From positions 1-64,000 of the forward strand of contig JAACZV010000003.1 in NCBI GenBank assembly GCA_009996515.1: a stretch of DNA of 64,000 bases, written 5' to 3'. Each line of letters opens with the position of its first letter. Positions within the stretch are counted from its first letter, which is position 1. Under the pieces are notes generated by a model that made no database searches, was not told the DNA's origin, and saw only the letters and a program-made list of their open reading frames with translations. Shown piece by piece: positions 35,708 through 43,655 of the stretch. Source of the DNA: Comamonadaceae bacterium (GTDB lineage Bacteria; Pseudomonadota; Gammaproteobacteria; Burkholderiales; Burkholderiaceae_C). The position numbers were made by a program, and so were the translations under genes.

Positions 35708-37592
35708 CCCCGCGCGCGTTGCCGCGCCTCCCGATCGCCGTGGCGAGCTCAAGGCCTTGCTGGCCGAGGGCCGGGTGCAGGCCGCCATCGAGTCGGCCCG
35801 CCTGCTGCTGAACGAGCAGGCCAGCGTGCTGAACCAGCGCCTGGTGCGCCAGCTCGCCGAGGGCCTGGGCGCCGACGCCGGGCTCAAGCCGCTGAAAGTC
35901 GCGCTGCTGTCCTCCTTCTCCATCGAGTTCATCCACGACGCGCTGGTCGCCCAGGGCTTCGCCAACGGCCTGCGCATCGAGATCTACCAGCCCGGCTTCG
36001 GCCAGGTGCGCCAGGAGGTGCTGAACCCGGCCGGCGGGCTCTATGCCTTCGCGCCCGACCTGACCATCCTGGCCGTCGAGGGCGAGGACTGGCTGCCCGA
36101 GCTGTACGGCGACTTCCTGTCCCTGGACCCGGCCGGCCCCGCGCTGGCCGAGGCGGCGCAGCGCTGCCGGCAGGAGATCGTCGATCTGGCACGCCAGTTC
36201 CGCCAGCGGCACGGCAAGCCGCTGCTGGTGCACAACCTGGCCCAGCCGCTGCACCGCGCCGCCGGCATTGCCGACCTGCGGCTCGCCCAGTCGCAGCAGG
36301 CGGCGCTGGCCGCGTTCAACCGCGAGCTGGCCGAGGGCCTGGCCGGCATCGTCGATGCCTACCTGCTGGACTACGCCGCGCTGGTGGCCCAGCATGGCGC
36401 GCGCCAGTGGTACGACGCCCGCATGCGGCTCTACGCCAAGGCACCCGTCGCCGCCGCGATGCTGGGCGCGCTGACCCGCGAGTACATGAAGTACGCGCGC
36501 GCGCTCAACGGCATGAGCAAGAAATGCCTGGTGCTGGACCTCGACAACACGCTGTGGGGCGGCGTCATCGGCGAGGACGGCCTGGACGGCATCCAGCTCG
36601 GCGCCAACTACCCGGGCAGTGCCTTCGTCGAGTTCCAGCGCGCCGTGCGCACGCTGTCGCAGCGCGGCGTGATCCTGGCGCTGGCCAGCAAGAACAACGC
36701 GGCCGACGTCGACGCGGTGTTCGCCCAGCACCCCTTCATGCAGCTCAGGCCCGAGCAGTTCGCCGCGTCGCAGGTGCACTGGGAGCCCAAGGCCGAATCG
36801 CTCAAGCGCATTGCCAAGCAGCTCAGCATCGGCCTGGAGCACATGGTCTTTGTCGACGACAACCCGGTCGAATGCGAGCAGGTGCGGCGCGAGCTGCCCA
36901 TGGTCACCGTCATCCAGCTGCCCAAGCGGCCCGAGGCCTATGTGGACGCGCTGCTCGACGAGGGCCTGTTCGACACGCTGGGCCTGTCCGACGAGGACCG
37001 CCGCCGCGGTGCGCTGTACCAGCAGCGCGCGCAGGCCGAGAGCATGCGCGCCGAGAGCGGCAGCCTCGAGGACTACTACCGCAGCCTGGCCATGGTGCTG
37101 CGCATCGCGCCGGTGGACGCGGCCTCGCTGGCGCGCACCGCGCAGCTGACGCAGAAGACCAACCAGTTCAACACGACCACCTTGCGCTACTCCGAGGCCG
37201 ACGTGGCCGCCCGCATGGGCGCCGCCGACTGGGAGCTGCTCACCGTGGGCGTGCGCGACCGCTTCGGCGACAACGGCATCGTCGGCGTCATGATGGCCCA
37301 GGCCCAGGGCGAGCAGCTGGAGATCGACACCTTCCTGCTCAGCTGCCGGGTCATAGGCCGCACCGTCGAGACCGCCATGCTGGCGCAGCTGTGCGAGCTG
37401 GCGGCGGCGCGCGGCCTGAGCCGGCTCAGCGGCCAGCTGCGCCCGACGCCCAAGAACATGCCCGCGCGCGACCTGTTCGAGCGCCACGGCTTTGCCAAGC
37501 AGTCCGAGGACGAGGCCGGCAACAGCCGCTGGGTGCTGGAGCTGCGCGAGGCCGCCATCCCCTTCCCGGACTGGTTCGACCGCGGCGGCTGA
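35700..37592 (+). CDS. FkbH-like HAD-IIIC protein
   Basis: The product has 630 residues. The central HAD-IIIC domain has Cys276 followed by DLDNTLWGG (Asp280, Asp282), then LASKNNAADVDAVF and FVDDNPVECEQVR. The N-terminal third (KVALLSSFSIEFIHDAL) is the usual FkbH N-domain and the C-terminus (about 480-625) is GNAT-like. Characterised FkbH proteins load a glyceryl unit from 1,3-bisphosphoglycerate onto an ACP. The ACP encoded next is the obvious acceptor. ATG 35700 follows AAGGTG. Length matches the family. Confidence 0.92.
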   Translation: MTDPARVAAPPDRRGELKALLAEGRVQAAIESARLLLNEQASVLNQRLVRQLAEGLGADAGLKPLKVALLSSFSIEFIHDALVAQGFANGLRIEIYQPGFGQVRQEVLNPAGGLYAFAPDLTILAVEGEDWLPELYGDFLSLDPAGPALAEAAQRCRQEIVDLARQFRQRHGKPLLVHNLAQPLHRAAGIADLRLAQSQQAALAAFNRELAEGLAGIVDAYLLDYAALVAQHGARQWYDARMRLYAKAPVAAAMLGALTREYMKYARALNGMSKKCLVLDLDNTLWGGVIGEDGLDGIQLGANYPGSAFVEFQRAVRTLSQRGVILALASKNNAADVDAVFAQHPFMQLRPEQFAASQVHWEPKAESLKRIAKQLSIGLEHMVFVDDNPVECEQVRRELPMVTVIQLPKRPEAYVDALLDEGLFDTLGLSDEDRRRGALYQQRAQAESMRAESGSLEDYYRSLAMVLRIAPVDAASLARTAQLTQKTNQFNTTTLRYSEADVAARMGAADWELLTVGVRDRFGDNGIVGVMMAQAQGEQLEIDTFLLSCRVIGRTVETAMLAQLCELAAARGLSRLSGQLRPTPKNMPARDLFERHGFAKQSEDEAGNSRWVLELREAAIPFPDWFDRGG

Positions 37593-37644
37593 CGCCGTGC
37601 GCCGCAGAACCCGTCCGCCACGTTTTCTCAATCGGAGCCGCTGA

Positions 37645-37881
37645 ATGTCCAAGAACGTCGAGCAGACCATCAAGGAGGTGATGGCCGTCGTGCTGAACCT
37701 CGATGCCGACAAGATCAACGACGACACCTCGATGGACAACACGCCGGGCTGGGACTCGGCCAACCACATCAGCCTGGTGCTGGCGCTGGAGGACGAGTTC
37801 TCGGTCTCGCTCGATCCGGCCGAGTTCGAGATGATGCGGTCCTACTTCGACATCGTCGGCGTGCTCGGGGCCAAGCTGTGA
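37645..37881 (+). CDS. acyl carrier protein
   Basis: The product has 78 residues. The phosphopantetheine site is Ser38 in GWDSANH, followed by the acidic helix II (ALEDEFSVSLDP). A good AATCGGAG ribosome site precedes ATG 37645. It is probably dedicated to the acyl-tailoring set (FkbH-like, MaoC-SDR, AAC(3)-fold). It overlaps the next gene by four bases. A second, different ACP is encoded at 52469-52726. Confidence 0.92.
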   Translation: MSKNVEQTIKEVMAVVLNLDADKINDDTSMDNTPGWDSANHISLVLALEDEFSVSLDPAEFEMMRSYFDIVGVLGAKL

Positions 37882-39116
37882 GCAGCACGCCGAAGGCCGA
37901 CGAGCTCGGCTTCGCCGACATCGCCGTCGGCCAGGTCTTCGAGGTTGAGCGCAGCTTCAGCGCCCAGGACGTGCAGGCCTTCGCCGCCGTCAGCGGCGAC
38001 CACAGCCCGCTGCACGTGGACCTCGACTACGCGGCCGGCACCGAGTTCGGCCGCAACGTGGTGCATGGCATCCTGCTGGCCTCGCTGTTCTCGCAGCTGG
38101 TGGGCATGCGGGTGCCGGGCAAGCATGCGCTCTACATGGGCCAGGACCTGACCTTCCGCCGCCCGGTGCTGGTGGACGAGCCCATACGCGCGATCGCCAA
38201 GGTGACGGCCAAGAGCGAGGCCACCAGCACGCTGGTGCTGAACACCGAGATCCGCAGCGCCGACGACAAGGTCGTCGTCATGGGCACGGCCAAGGTCAAG
38301 GTGCGCGACCAGGTGCGCGAGGCCGCGCCGGCCGTCGCGGCCGTTGCACCGCCGGCGCCGGCCGAGGGCGGATCGCGCCGCGTCGCGCTGGTGACCGGCG
38401 CGTCGCGCGGCATGGGGGCCGAGATCGCCCGCACGCTGGCTCGCCGCGGCTACGCGGTGGCGGTCAACTACTTCCGCAGCGCCGACCGCGCCGAGGCCGT
38501 CGTGCGCGAGATCGTCGACGCGGGCGGCCTCGCGATGGCCTTCCAGGCCGACGTGCGCGACGCCGCGCAGGTGGCGGCGATGACGGCGCGCATCGTCCAG
38601 ACGCTGGGCGCGCCGACGGTGCTGGTCAATTCGGCCGTCGGCGAGTTCGCCAACCGGCCCATCGCCGAGCTGCGCTGGGCCGACTTCGAGGCTCACCTGG
38701 ACTACCAGCTCAAGGCGGTGCTGAACACCTGCCAGAGCCTGCATCCGCTGATGAAGGCGGCCGGCGGCGGCGCCATCGTCAACCTGCTGTCGCAGGTGGT
38801 CGGCGGCGTGCCGGCGACCGGGCTGGCCGACTACGTCAGCGCCAAGACCGCGCTGCTGGGCCTGTCCAAGGCGATGGCGGCCGAATGGGCCGAGGACGCG
38901 GTGCGGGTCAACATGGTCTCGCCGGGGCTGACCCGCACCGAGATGACCGAGCATTACCACGAGCGCGTCTTCAAGATGGAGGCGGCCCGCACGCCGCTCA
39001 AGCGCATCGCCACGCCGGCCGACGTGGCCCACAGCGTCGCCTACCTGGCCGGTGAGGACAGCGCCTTCATGACGGGCGTCAATGTCTACGTCACCGGCGG
39101 CCAAACCATGATCTAA
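37878..39116 (+). CDS. MaoC-like hydratase fused to SDR ketoreductase
   Basis: The product has 412 residues. Residues 1 to about 140 are a MaoC hot-dog domain with the active-site SGDHSPLHVD and GRNVVHGILLASL. A Pro/Ala-rich linker (about 150-165) leads to a classical SDR of about 245 residues with TGASRGMG and the catalytic YVSAK, most like FabG. Together these could hydrate an enoyl-ACP and reduce a 3-oxoacyl-ACP, giving a 3-hydroxyacyl chain. The GTG start overlaps the ACP stop. Fusion of the two activities is unusual. Both active sites look intact. Confidence 0.9.
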   Translation: MSSTPKADELGFADIAVGQVFEVERSFSAQDVQAFAAVSGDHSPLHVDLDYAAGTEFGRNVVHGILLASLFSQLVGMRVPGKHALYMGQDLTFRRPVLVDEPIRAIAKVTAKSEATSTLVLNTEIRSADDKVVVMGTAKVKVRDQVREAAPAVAAVAPPAPAEGGSRRVALVTGASRGMGAEIARTLARRGYAVAVNYFRSADRAEAVVREIVDAGGLAMAFQADVRDAAQVAAMTARIVQTLGAPTVLVNSAVGEFANRPIAELRWADFEAHLDYQLKAVLNTCQSLHPLMKAAGGGAIVNLLSQVVGGVPATGLADYVSAKTALLGLSKAMAAEWAEDAVRVNMVSPGLTRTEMTEHYHERVFKMEAARTPLKRIATPADVAHSVAYLAGEDSAFMTGVNVYVTGGQTMI

Positions 39117-39126
39117 GGGGCTCAGA

Positions 39127-40410
39127 TTGGGACTCGGCAACATCGCCCGCATCATCAAGGACAGCTACTACAAGGGCAGCCTCAGGACCACCTACTGGGC
39201 CGCCTCCCACTTCATGGCGGAGGTGAGGGCGCTGTGGGCGCCGGGGCGCGCGGCGTTCCGCGCCGAGGTGGGGCGCAGCCTGCGGCGCTTCGCCACCGGT
39301 GGCGTCACGCCCGTCAGGGGCGAGAACGAGCAGCGCGCCCGCGCCGCGGTCGACTGGATCCTGCGCGGCCAGGCCTCCAGCCCGGACGGCGGCGTGGCGC
39401 TGGGCTACTTCCCCTGCGACGACGGCGGCGCGGGCTCCGGCTGGCGCGTGTCCTATCCGGAGACCACCGGCTACATCATCACGTCGCTGCTGGCCTATGC
39501 GAAGTCCGCTGGCGACGCCGCCGTGGCCGAGGCCGCGATGCGCATGGCCCACTGGGAGGTCGACGTGCAGATGGCCAGCGGCGCGGTGCAGGGCGGCCCC
39601 GTCTGCGCGCCCGAGCGGCAGACGGCCGCCGCCTTCAACACCGGCATGGTGCTGGACGGCTGGTGCTCTGCCTATCTGCACTCCGGCGACCCGCGCATCC
39701 TGGAGGCCGCCCGCCGCGCCGCCGACTGGCTGGTCGACGACCTCGACGAGCAGGGCTACTACAAGACCAACGGCGCCTTCGTCAGCCGCGGCGAGATCAA
39801 GACCTACACCTGCCTGTGCGCCTGGGCGATCTACCGCTTCGGCGAGATCAGCGGCGAGGCGCGCTACAAGCAGGCCGCGATCCGCTCCATCGAGGCCGCG
39901 CTGCGCCAGCAGCAGCCCAACGGCTGGTTCGCCCACAACTGCCTGACCCGCTCCGACGCGCCGCTGACCCACACCATCGGCTACACCCTGCAGGGCGTGC
40001 TCGAAGTGGGCCTGCTGGCCGGCCGCGCCGATTTCGTCGATGCCGTGCGGCGCACGCTGGATGCGCTGCTGCCCAACATGCAGGCATCGGGCTACCTGCC
40101 CGGGCGCTTCTACGCCGACTGGCGGCCGGCGGGCCTTTCGTCCTGCCTGACCGGCTCGGCCCAGCTGGCTATCGTCTGCTACCGGCTCAGCCGGCACCTG
40201 GGCCAGGCCCGCTATGCCGACGCGGCCGACCAACTGGTGGACTACCTGAAGGCGCTGCAGCTGCTGCGCTCGCAGGACCCGGGCTGCGTGGGAGCCATCG
40301 CCGGCTCCTTCCCCATCCTGGGGGCCTATATGCGGTCGGGCTATCCGAACTGGGCGACCAAGTACTTCCTGGATGCGCTGATGCTGCAGCAAGCGCGCCT
40401 GAGCGCATGA
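39127..40410 (+). CDS. alpha/alpha-toroid (six-hairpin-like) protein
   Basis: The product has 427 residues and no signal peptide. It is mostly alpha-helical with repeated AxxxADWL and Trp-rich turns (residues 75-420), typical of (alpha/alpha)6 toroids such as unsaturated glucuronyl hydrolases and N-acylglucosamine epimerases. No catalytic motif was recognised with certainty. The TTG start is supported by GGGG upstream and overlap with the next gene (ATGA). In capsule clusters such proteins have been seen beside heparinase-like or polymer-modifying enzymes; the role here is unknown. Cytoplasmic location is inferred from the missing signal. Confidence 0.7.
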   Translation: MGLGNIARIIKDSYYKGSLRTTYWAASHFMAEVRALWAPGRAAFRAEVGRSLRRFATGGVTPVRGENEQRARAAVDWILRGQASSPDGGVALGYFPCDDGGAGSGWRVSYPETTGYIITSLLAYAKSAGDAAVAEAAMRMAHWEVDVQMASGAVQGGPVCAPERQTAAAFNTGMVLDGWCSAYLHSGDPRILEAARRAADWLVDDLDEQGYYKTNGAFVSRGEIKTYTCLCAWAIYRFGEISGEARYKQAAIRSIEAALRQQQPNGWFAHNCLTRSDAPLTHTIGYTLQGVLEVGLLAGRADFVDAVRRTLDALLPNMQASGYLPGRFYADWRPAGLSSCLTGSAQLAIVCYRLSRHLGQARYADAADQLVDYLKALQLLRSQDPGCVGAIAGSFPILGAYMRSGYPNWATKYFLDALMLQQARLSA

Positions 40411-41861
40411 GCCTGCGCAATCAGGCCCTGTCGGGCTTCCGCTGGACGGCCGGCGCCCGCCTGACCAGCCAGTTGATCACCTGGTCGATCACGCTGGTCG
40501 TCATCCGTATCCTGTCGCCGGCCGACTATGGGCTGCTGGCGATGGCGACGGTCTTCGTCTCGCTGCTGGCCATGTTCTCGGAGCTGGGCCTGGGGGCGGC
40601 GGTGGTGCAGCACAAGGACCTGGACGAGCGGTTGGTCCGGCGTGTCTTCGGCGTGGTGCTGCTGGTGCATTTGTCGCTGGCGGTGCTGCTGGCGCTGTCG
40701 GCGCCGTTGATCGGCATGTTCTACCAGGAGCCCCGGGTCGTGCCGGTGCTGCGGGTGCTGGCCTGCCAGTTTGTGCTGGCGGCCTTCGCGGTGGTCCCTG
40801 ACGCCTTGCTGCAGCGGCGCATGGAGTTCCGCAACCGTTCCCTGCTCGACCTCGGTGCGGCCATCCTCACCAGCGTGACGACGCTGGGCCTGGCGGTGGC
40901 TGGTGCCGGCGTCTGGGCGCTGGTCGCCGGCTCCCTGCTGGGGCAGCTGTGCAGGACGGTCGGACTGAATCTGATCTCGCCCTATTTCAAGCGGCCCGAC
41001 TTCCGGCTGAGCGGCATGCGGCCGCTGCTGCGCTTCGGTGGCCAGATGACGCTGTCCCAGCTGCTCTGGATGGCCTTCTCCCAGGCCGACATCCTGATCT
41101 GCGCCAAGATCCTCGGCAACGAGGTGCTCGGCTTCTACACGGTTGCGATGCACCTGGCCTCGCTGCCCAACCAGCGCATCTCTGGGTTGGTGAACCAGGT
41201 GGCCTTCCCCGCGTTCTCCAGCATGCAGCACGACCCTCAGCGGGTCGGCGCGAACCTGCTGCTCGGCGCGCGCATCCTGAGCTTCGTCGCCTTCCCCATC
41301 CTGTGGGGTCTGTCCAGCGTGGCCCCCGAGGTCGTGGCCGCCGTGCTCGGGGAGAAGTGGGTGCCGGCGGTCGGCATCCTGCAGGCCATCGCGCTGATCA
41401 TGCCGCTGCGCATGATCGGCAACTTCGTTCAGGTGGCGAACCAGGGCATAGGCCGTTCCGACGTGATCCTGGGCAATGCGGTCTGGGCGCTGGTCATCGG
41501 CCCTATCGGCTTCTTCATCGGTGCCCGATGGGGCGGTCTGCAGGGGCTGGCGCTGGCCTGGTTGGCCGTGTCGCCGCTGGTCTTCCTGCAGGTGACGCTG
41601 CGGGGCCTGCCGACGCTGGGCCTGCGCTGGCTTGCGCTGATCCGCGCGATGCTGCCCACCGTGGTGGCGACGGCACTGATGTTCGCGGTCGTCGTGCTGG
41701 CCCGGCACGCGGTCGGCGACACCCTGCCACTGGCGGTGAGGCTGGGCGGGTTGATCGGCGTCGGGGCCGCTGCCTATCTGGCGGCGACATGGATGTTCAA
41801 CCGTCGCGGGCTGAACGAGGTGCTCGACCTCGCGCGTGGCCTGCGCAAGGCCAAGGGCTGA
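40407..41861 (+). CDS. Wzx-like oligosaccharide flippase (MOP superfamily)
   Basis: The product has 484 residues and about 12-14 membrane spans. The N-terminus ALSGFRWTAGARLTSQLITW with RILSPADYGLLAMA is typical of WzxC/RfbX-like flippases; LPNQRISGLVNQVAFPAFSSMQ lies in the middle. It should flip the lipid-linked repeat unit to the periplasm for the Wzy-like protein encoded at 24915. Its ATG overlaps the stop of the toroid gene. It is the only flippase seen in the locus. Confidence 0.9.
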   Translation: MSLRNQALSGFRWTAGARLTSQLITWSITLVVIRILSPADYGLLAMATVFVSLLAMFSELGLGAAVVQHKDLDERLVRRVFGVVLLVHLSLAVLLALSAPLIGMFYQEPRVVPVLRVLACQFVLAAFAVVPDALLQRRMEFRNRSLLDLGAAILTSVTTLGLAVAGAGVWALVAGSLLGQLCRTVGLNLISPYFKRPDFRLSGMRPLLRFGGQMTLSQLLWMAFSQADILICAKILGNEVLGFYTVAMHLASLPNQRISGLVNQVAFPAFSSMQHDPQRVGANLLLGARILSFVAFPILWGLSSVAPEVVAAVLGEKWVPAVGILQAIALIMPLRMIGNFVQVANQGIGRSDVILGNAVWALVIGPIGFFIGARWGGLQGLALAWLAVSPLVFLQVTLRGLPTLGLRWLALIRAMLPTVVATALMFAVVVLARHAVGDTLPLAVRLGGLIGVGAAAYLAATWMFNRRGLNEVLDLARGLRKAKG

Positions 41862-41882
41862 GGCTCAACAGGTACTTCTCCT

Positions 41883-43637
41883 ATGACGATCATTGCAGGC
41901 GTTTTCAGCAAGAGGGCGGGGGGCGATGTGCCGGCGTCGGTGTGCGACGCGCTCCGCCAAGGCATGTCGCGCGATCCACGGGATCAGCCCATCGACTACA
42001 AATTCCCCGGTGCCTATCTGGTCAAGGTGGATATCGGCGCGTTCGGCGCGCCGGCCCACCACTGCGATGCGCAGGGCTGCGCCTCGGTCATGGCCGGCGA
42101 GCCGCTGCTGGCCGATGGCGCCGCCCATGGAGAGACGCGGGATCAGCATCTGTTGGCCATGCATGCCCAATGGGCGCGTGACGACTTCAGCGCGTTGAGG
42201 CATAGCGCGGGCACCTTCTGCGCAGCCTTCTACGATCCGGCGCGTGGCACGGGCCACCTGATTGCCGACCGCCTCGGCCTGCGCACGCTGTACTACGCCA
42301 TTCATGGCGATTTCGTCTATTTCTCCAGCGCGCTGCGCATCCTCGAGGCGCTGGAGGTGCTGCCCAAGGCCGCCGACGTTCAGGCGCTGGCCGAGATCAC
42401 GGGTTTCGGCTACCCCTTCGGTCCGGGGACACCTTATGCCGGCATCAAGATGCTGCTGCCTTGCGAGGTGCTCAGCATCCGCCCGGAGGGCGTGACGTCC
42501 AGCCGCTACTTCGAATGGAGTTCCATCCAGCCCCTCGACGTGCCCGAGGAGCAGGCGCGGGCCGAGGCCTACCGGCTGTTCCAGCGCGCCATGCGCCGGC
42601 GCCTGCATGGCGACCGGACGACGTTTGCCTATCTCAGTGGCGGCCTGGACTCGCGCGTCGTCGTGGCCGCGCTGCGCGCCGAGCAGGTGCACACCTACAC
42701 GTTCAACTACTCGCTGGCCGGCACGCAGGACCAGGTCTTCGCGAAGCAGTACGCCGAGAAATGCGGGGCGGTGCACCACGAGCTGCCGACCGAGCCCGGC
42801 CCGAACTGGTCGGCCGTGATGGCCGAGACCTGGGCGGCCTCGACGGCCCGCAAGGCGCGCGATGCCGATCGCCCGCATGTCGTCTGGACCGGGGAGGGCG
42901 GCAGCGTGGGCCTGGGCCATGTCTACATCAGCCCCGAGATCGTCCGGCAGCTGCGTGCGAGCGACTGGGACGGCGGCATCCAGACCTTCCTGAACCAGCA
43001 GAGCAAGAGCGTGCTGACCCGCATCCTGAAGCCCGAGGTCGCGCGTCGCTTCAACGGCCATCTGGTGGCCGCGCTGAAGCAGGAGATGCAGGCCCAGCAC
43101 CAGGCCGACCCGGTGCGCGCGCTCTACATCTTCCTGAACCTCAACGGCCCGCGGCGGCATCTGGTCAATCATTTCGAGACGATCGACCAGCACCGACTGG
43201 AGTTCCAGCTGCCGTTCTACGACAGCGAGTTCATGGAGTACCTGACCGCGCTGCCGGCCGACCCCTGCCTGTACCACGGCTTCTATGTCCGCTGGCTGGA
43301 GCTGTTTGACCGGACGGTGCTGGACGTGCCCTGGCAGGCCTATCCGGGCCATGTGCCCAGCCCCGTGCCGGTGCCGGCCGACGTGCCGGATCAGTGGAAC
43401 ACCCCGGCCAGCCCGGCGCAGCAGCAGCGGCTGCGTCAGGACCTGGACCAGCGCACCCGCGCGATGCTGGCGGACCGCAGCTTCCCGGCCGGCGTGCTGA
43501 ACAAGCCGGTGCTCAGGCTGATGCACCTGGCCTGGCGGCTGGGCCTGGCCAACTACGACTACGCGCTGAAGGCCGCGCTGGTCTATGCGCGCTACGCCCG
43601 GGCGTCTGCCGGGCGCTACGAGTTGCCGGCGGGCTGA
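41883..43637 (+). CDS. asparagine-synthetase-like protein without N-terminal Cys (second)
   Basis: The product has 584 residues. It begins MTIIAGVFSKRAG; Thr2 replaces the nucleophilic Cys of active class II glutaminases, while the rest of the N-domain fold (for example HLIADRLGLRTLYYA) is kept. The synthetase domain has YLSGGLDSRVVVAAL as PP-loop and VWTGEGGSVGLGH in place of the usual Gly-Asp-Gly-Gly-Asp-Glu. It may condense a carboxylate with an amine or ammonia. It lies 21 bases after the flippase gene and ends 18 bases from a convergent gene. The target is probably a uronic acid of the EPS, by inference. Confidence 0.82.
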   Translation: MTIIAGVFSKRAGGDVPASVCDALRQGMSRDPRDQPIDYKFPGAYLVKVDIGAFGAPAHHCDAQGCASVMAGEPLLADGAAHGETRDQHLLAMHAQWARDDFSALRHSAGTFCAAFYDPARGTGHLIADRLGLRTLYYAIHGDFVYFSSALRILEALEVLPKAADVQALAEITGFGYPFGPGTPYAGIKMLLPCEVLSIRPEGVTSSRYFEWSSIQPLDVPEEQARAEAYRLFQRAMRRRLHGDRTTFAYLSGGLDSRVVVAALRAEQVHTYTFNYSLAGTQDQVFAKQYAEKCGAVHHELPTEPGPNWSAVMAETWAASTARKARDADRPHVVWTGEGGSVGLGHVYISPEIVRQLRASDWDGGIQTFLNQQSKSVLTRILKPEVARRFNGHLVAALKQEMQAQHQADPVRALYIFLNLNGPRRHLVNHFETIDQHRLEFQLPFYDSEFMEYLTALPADPCLYHGFYVRWLELFDRTVLDVPWQAYPGHVPSPVPVPADVPDQWNTPASPAQQQRLRQDLDQRTRAMLADRSFPAGVLNKPVLRLMHLAWRLGLANYDYALKAALVYARYARASAGRYELPAG

Positions 43638-43655
43638 AAGCCGCTGGTGCCGGCC

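Noticed and set aside
35583-37769. 728-codon minus-strand frame
   Set aside because: It lies opposite the FkbH-like gene, which has clear catalytic motifs; composition is that of an antisense shadow.
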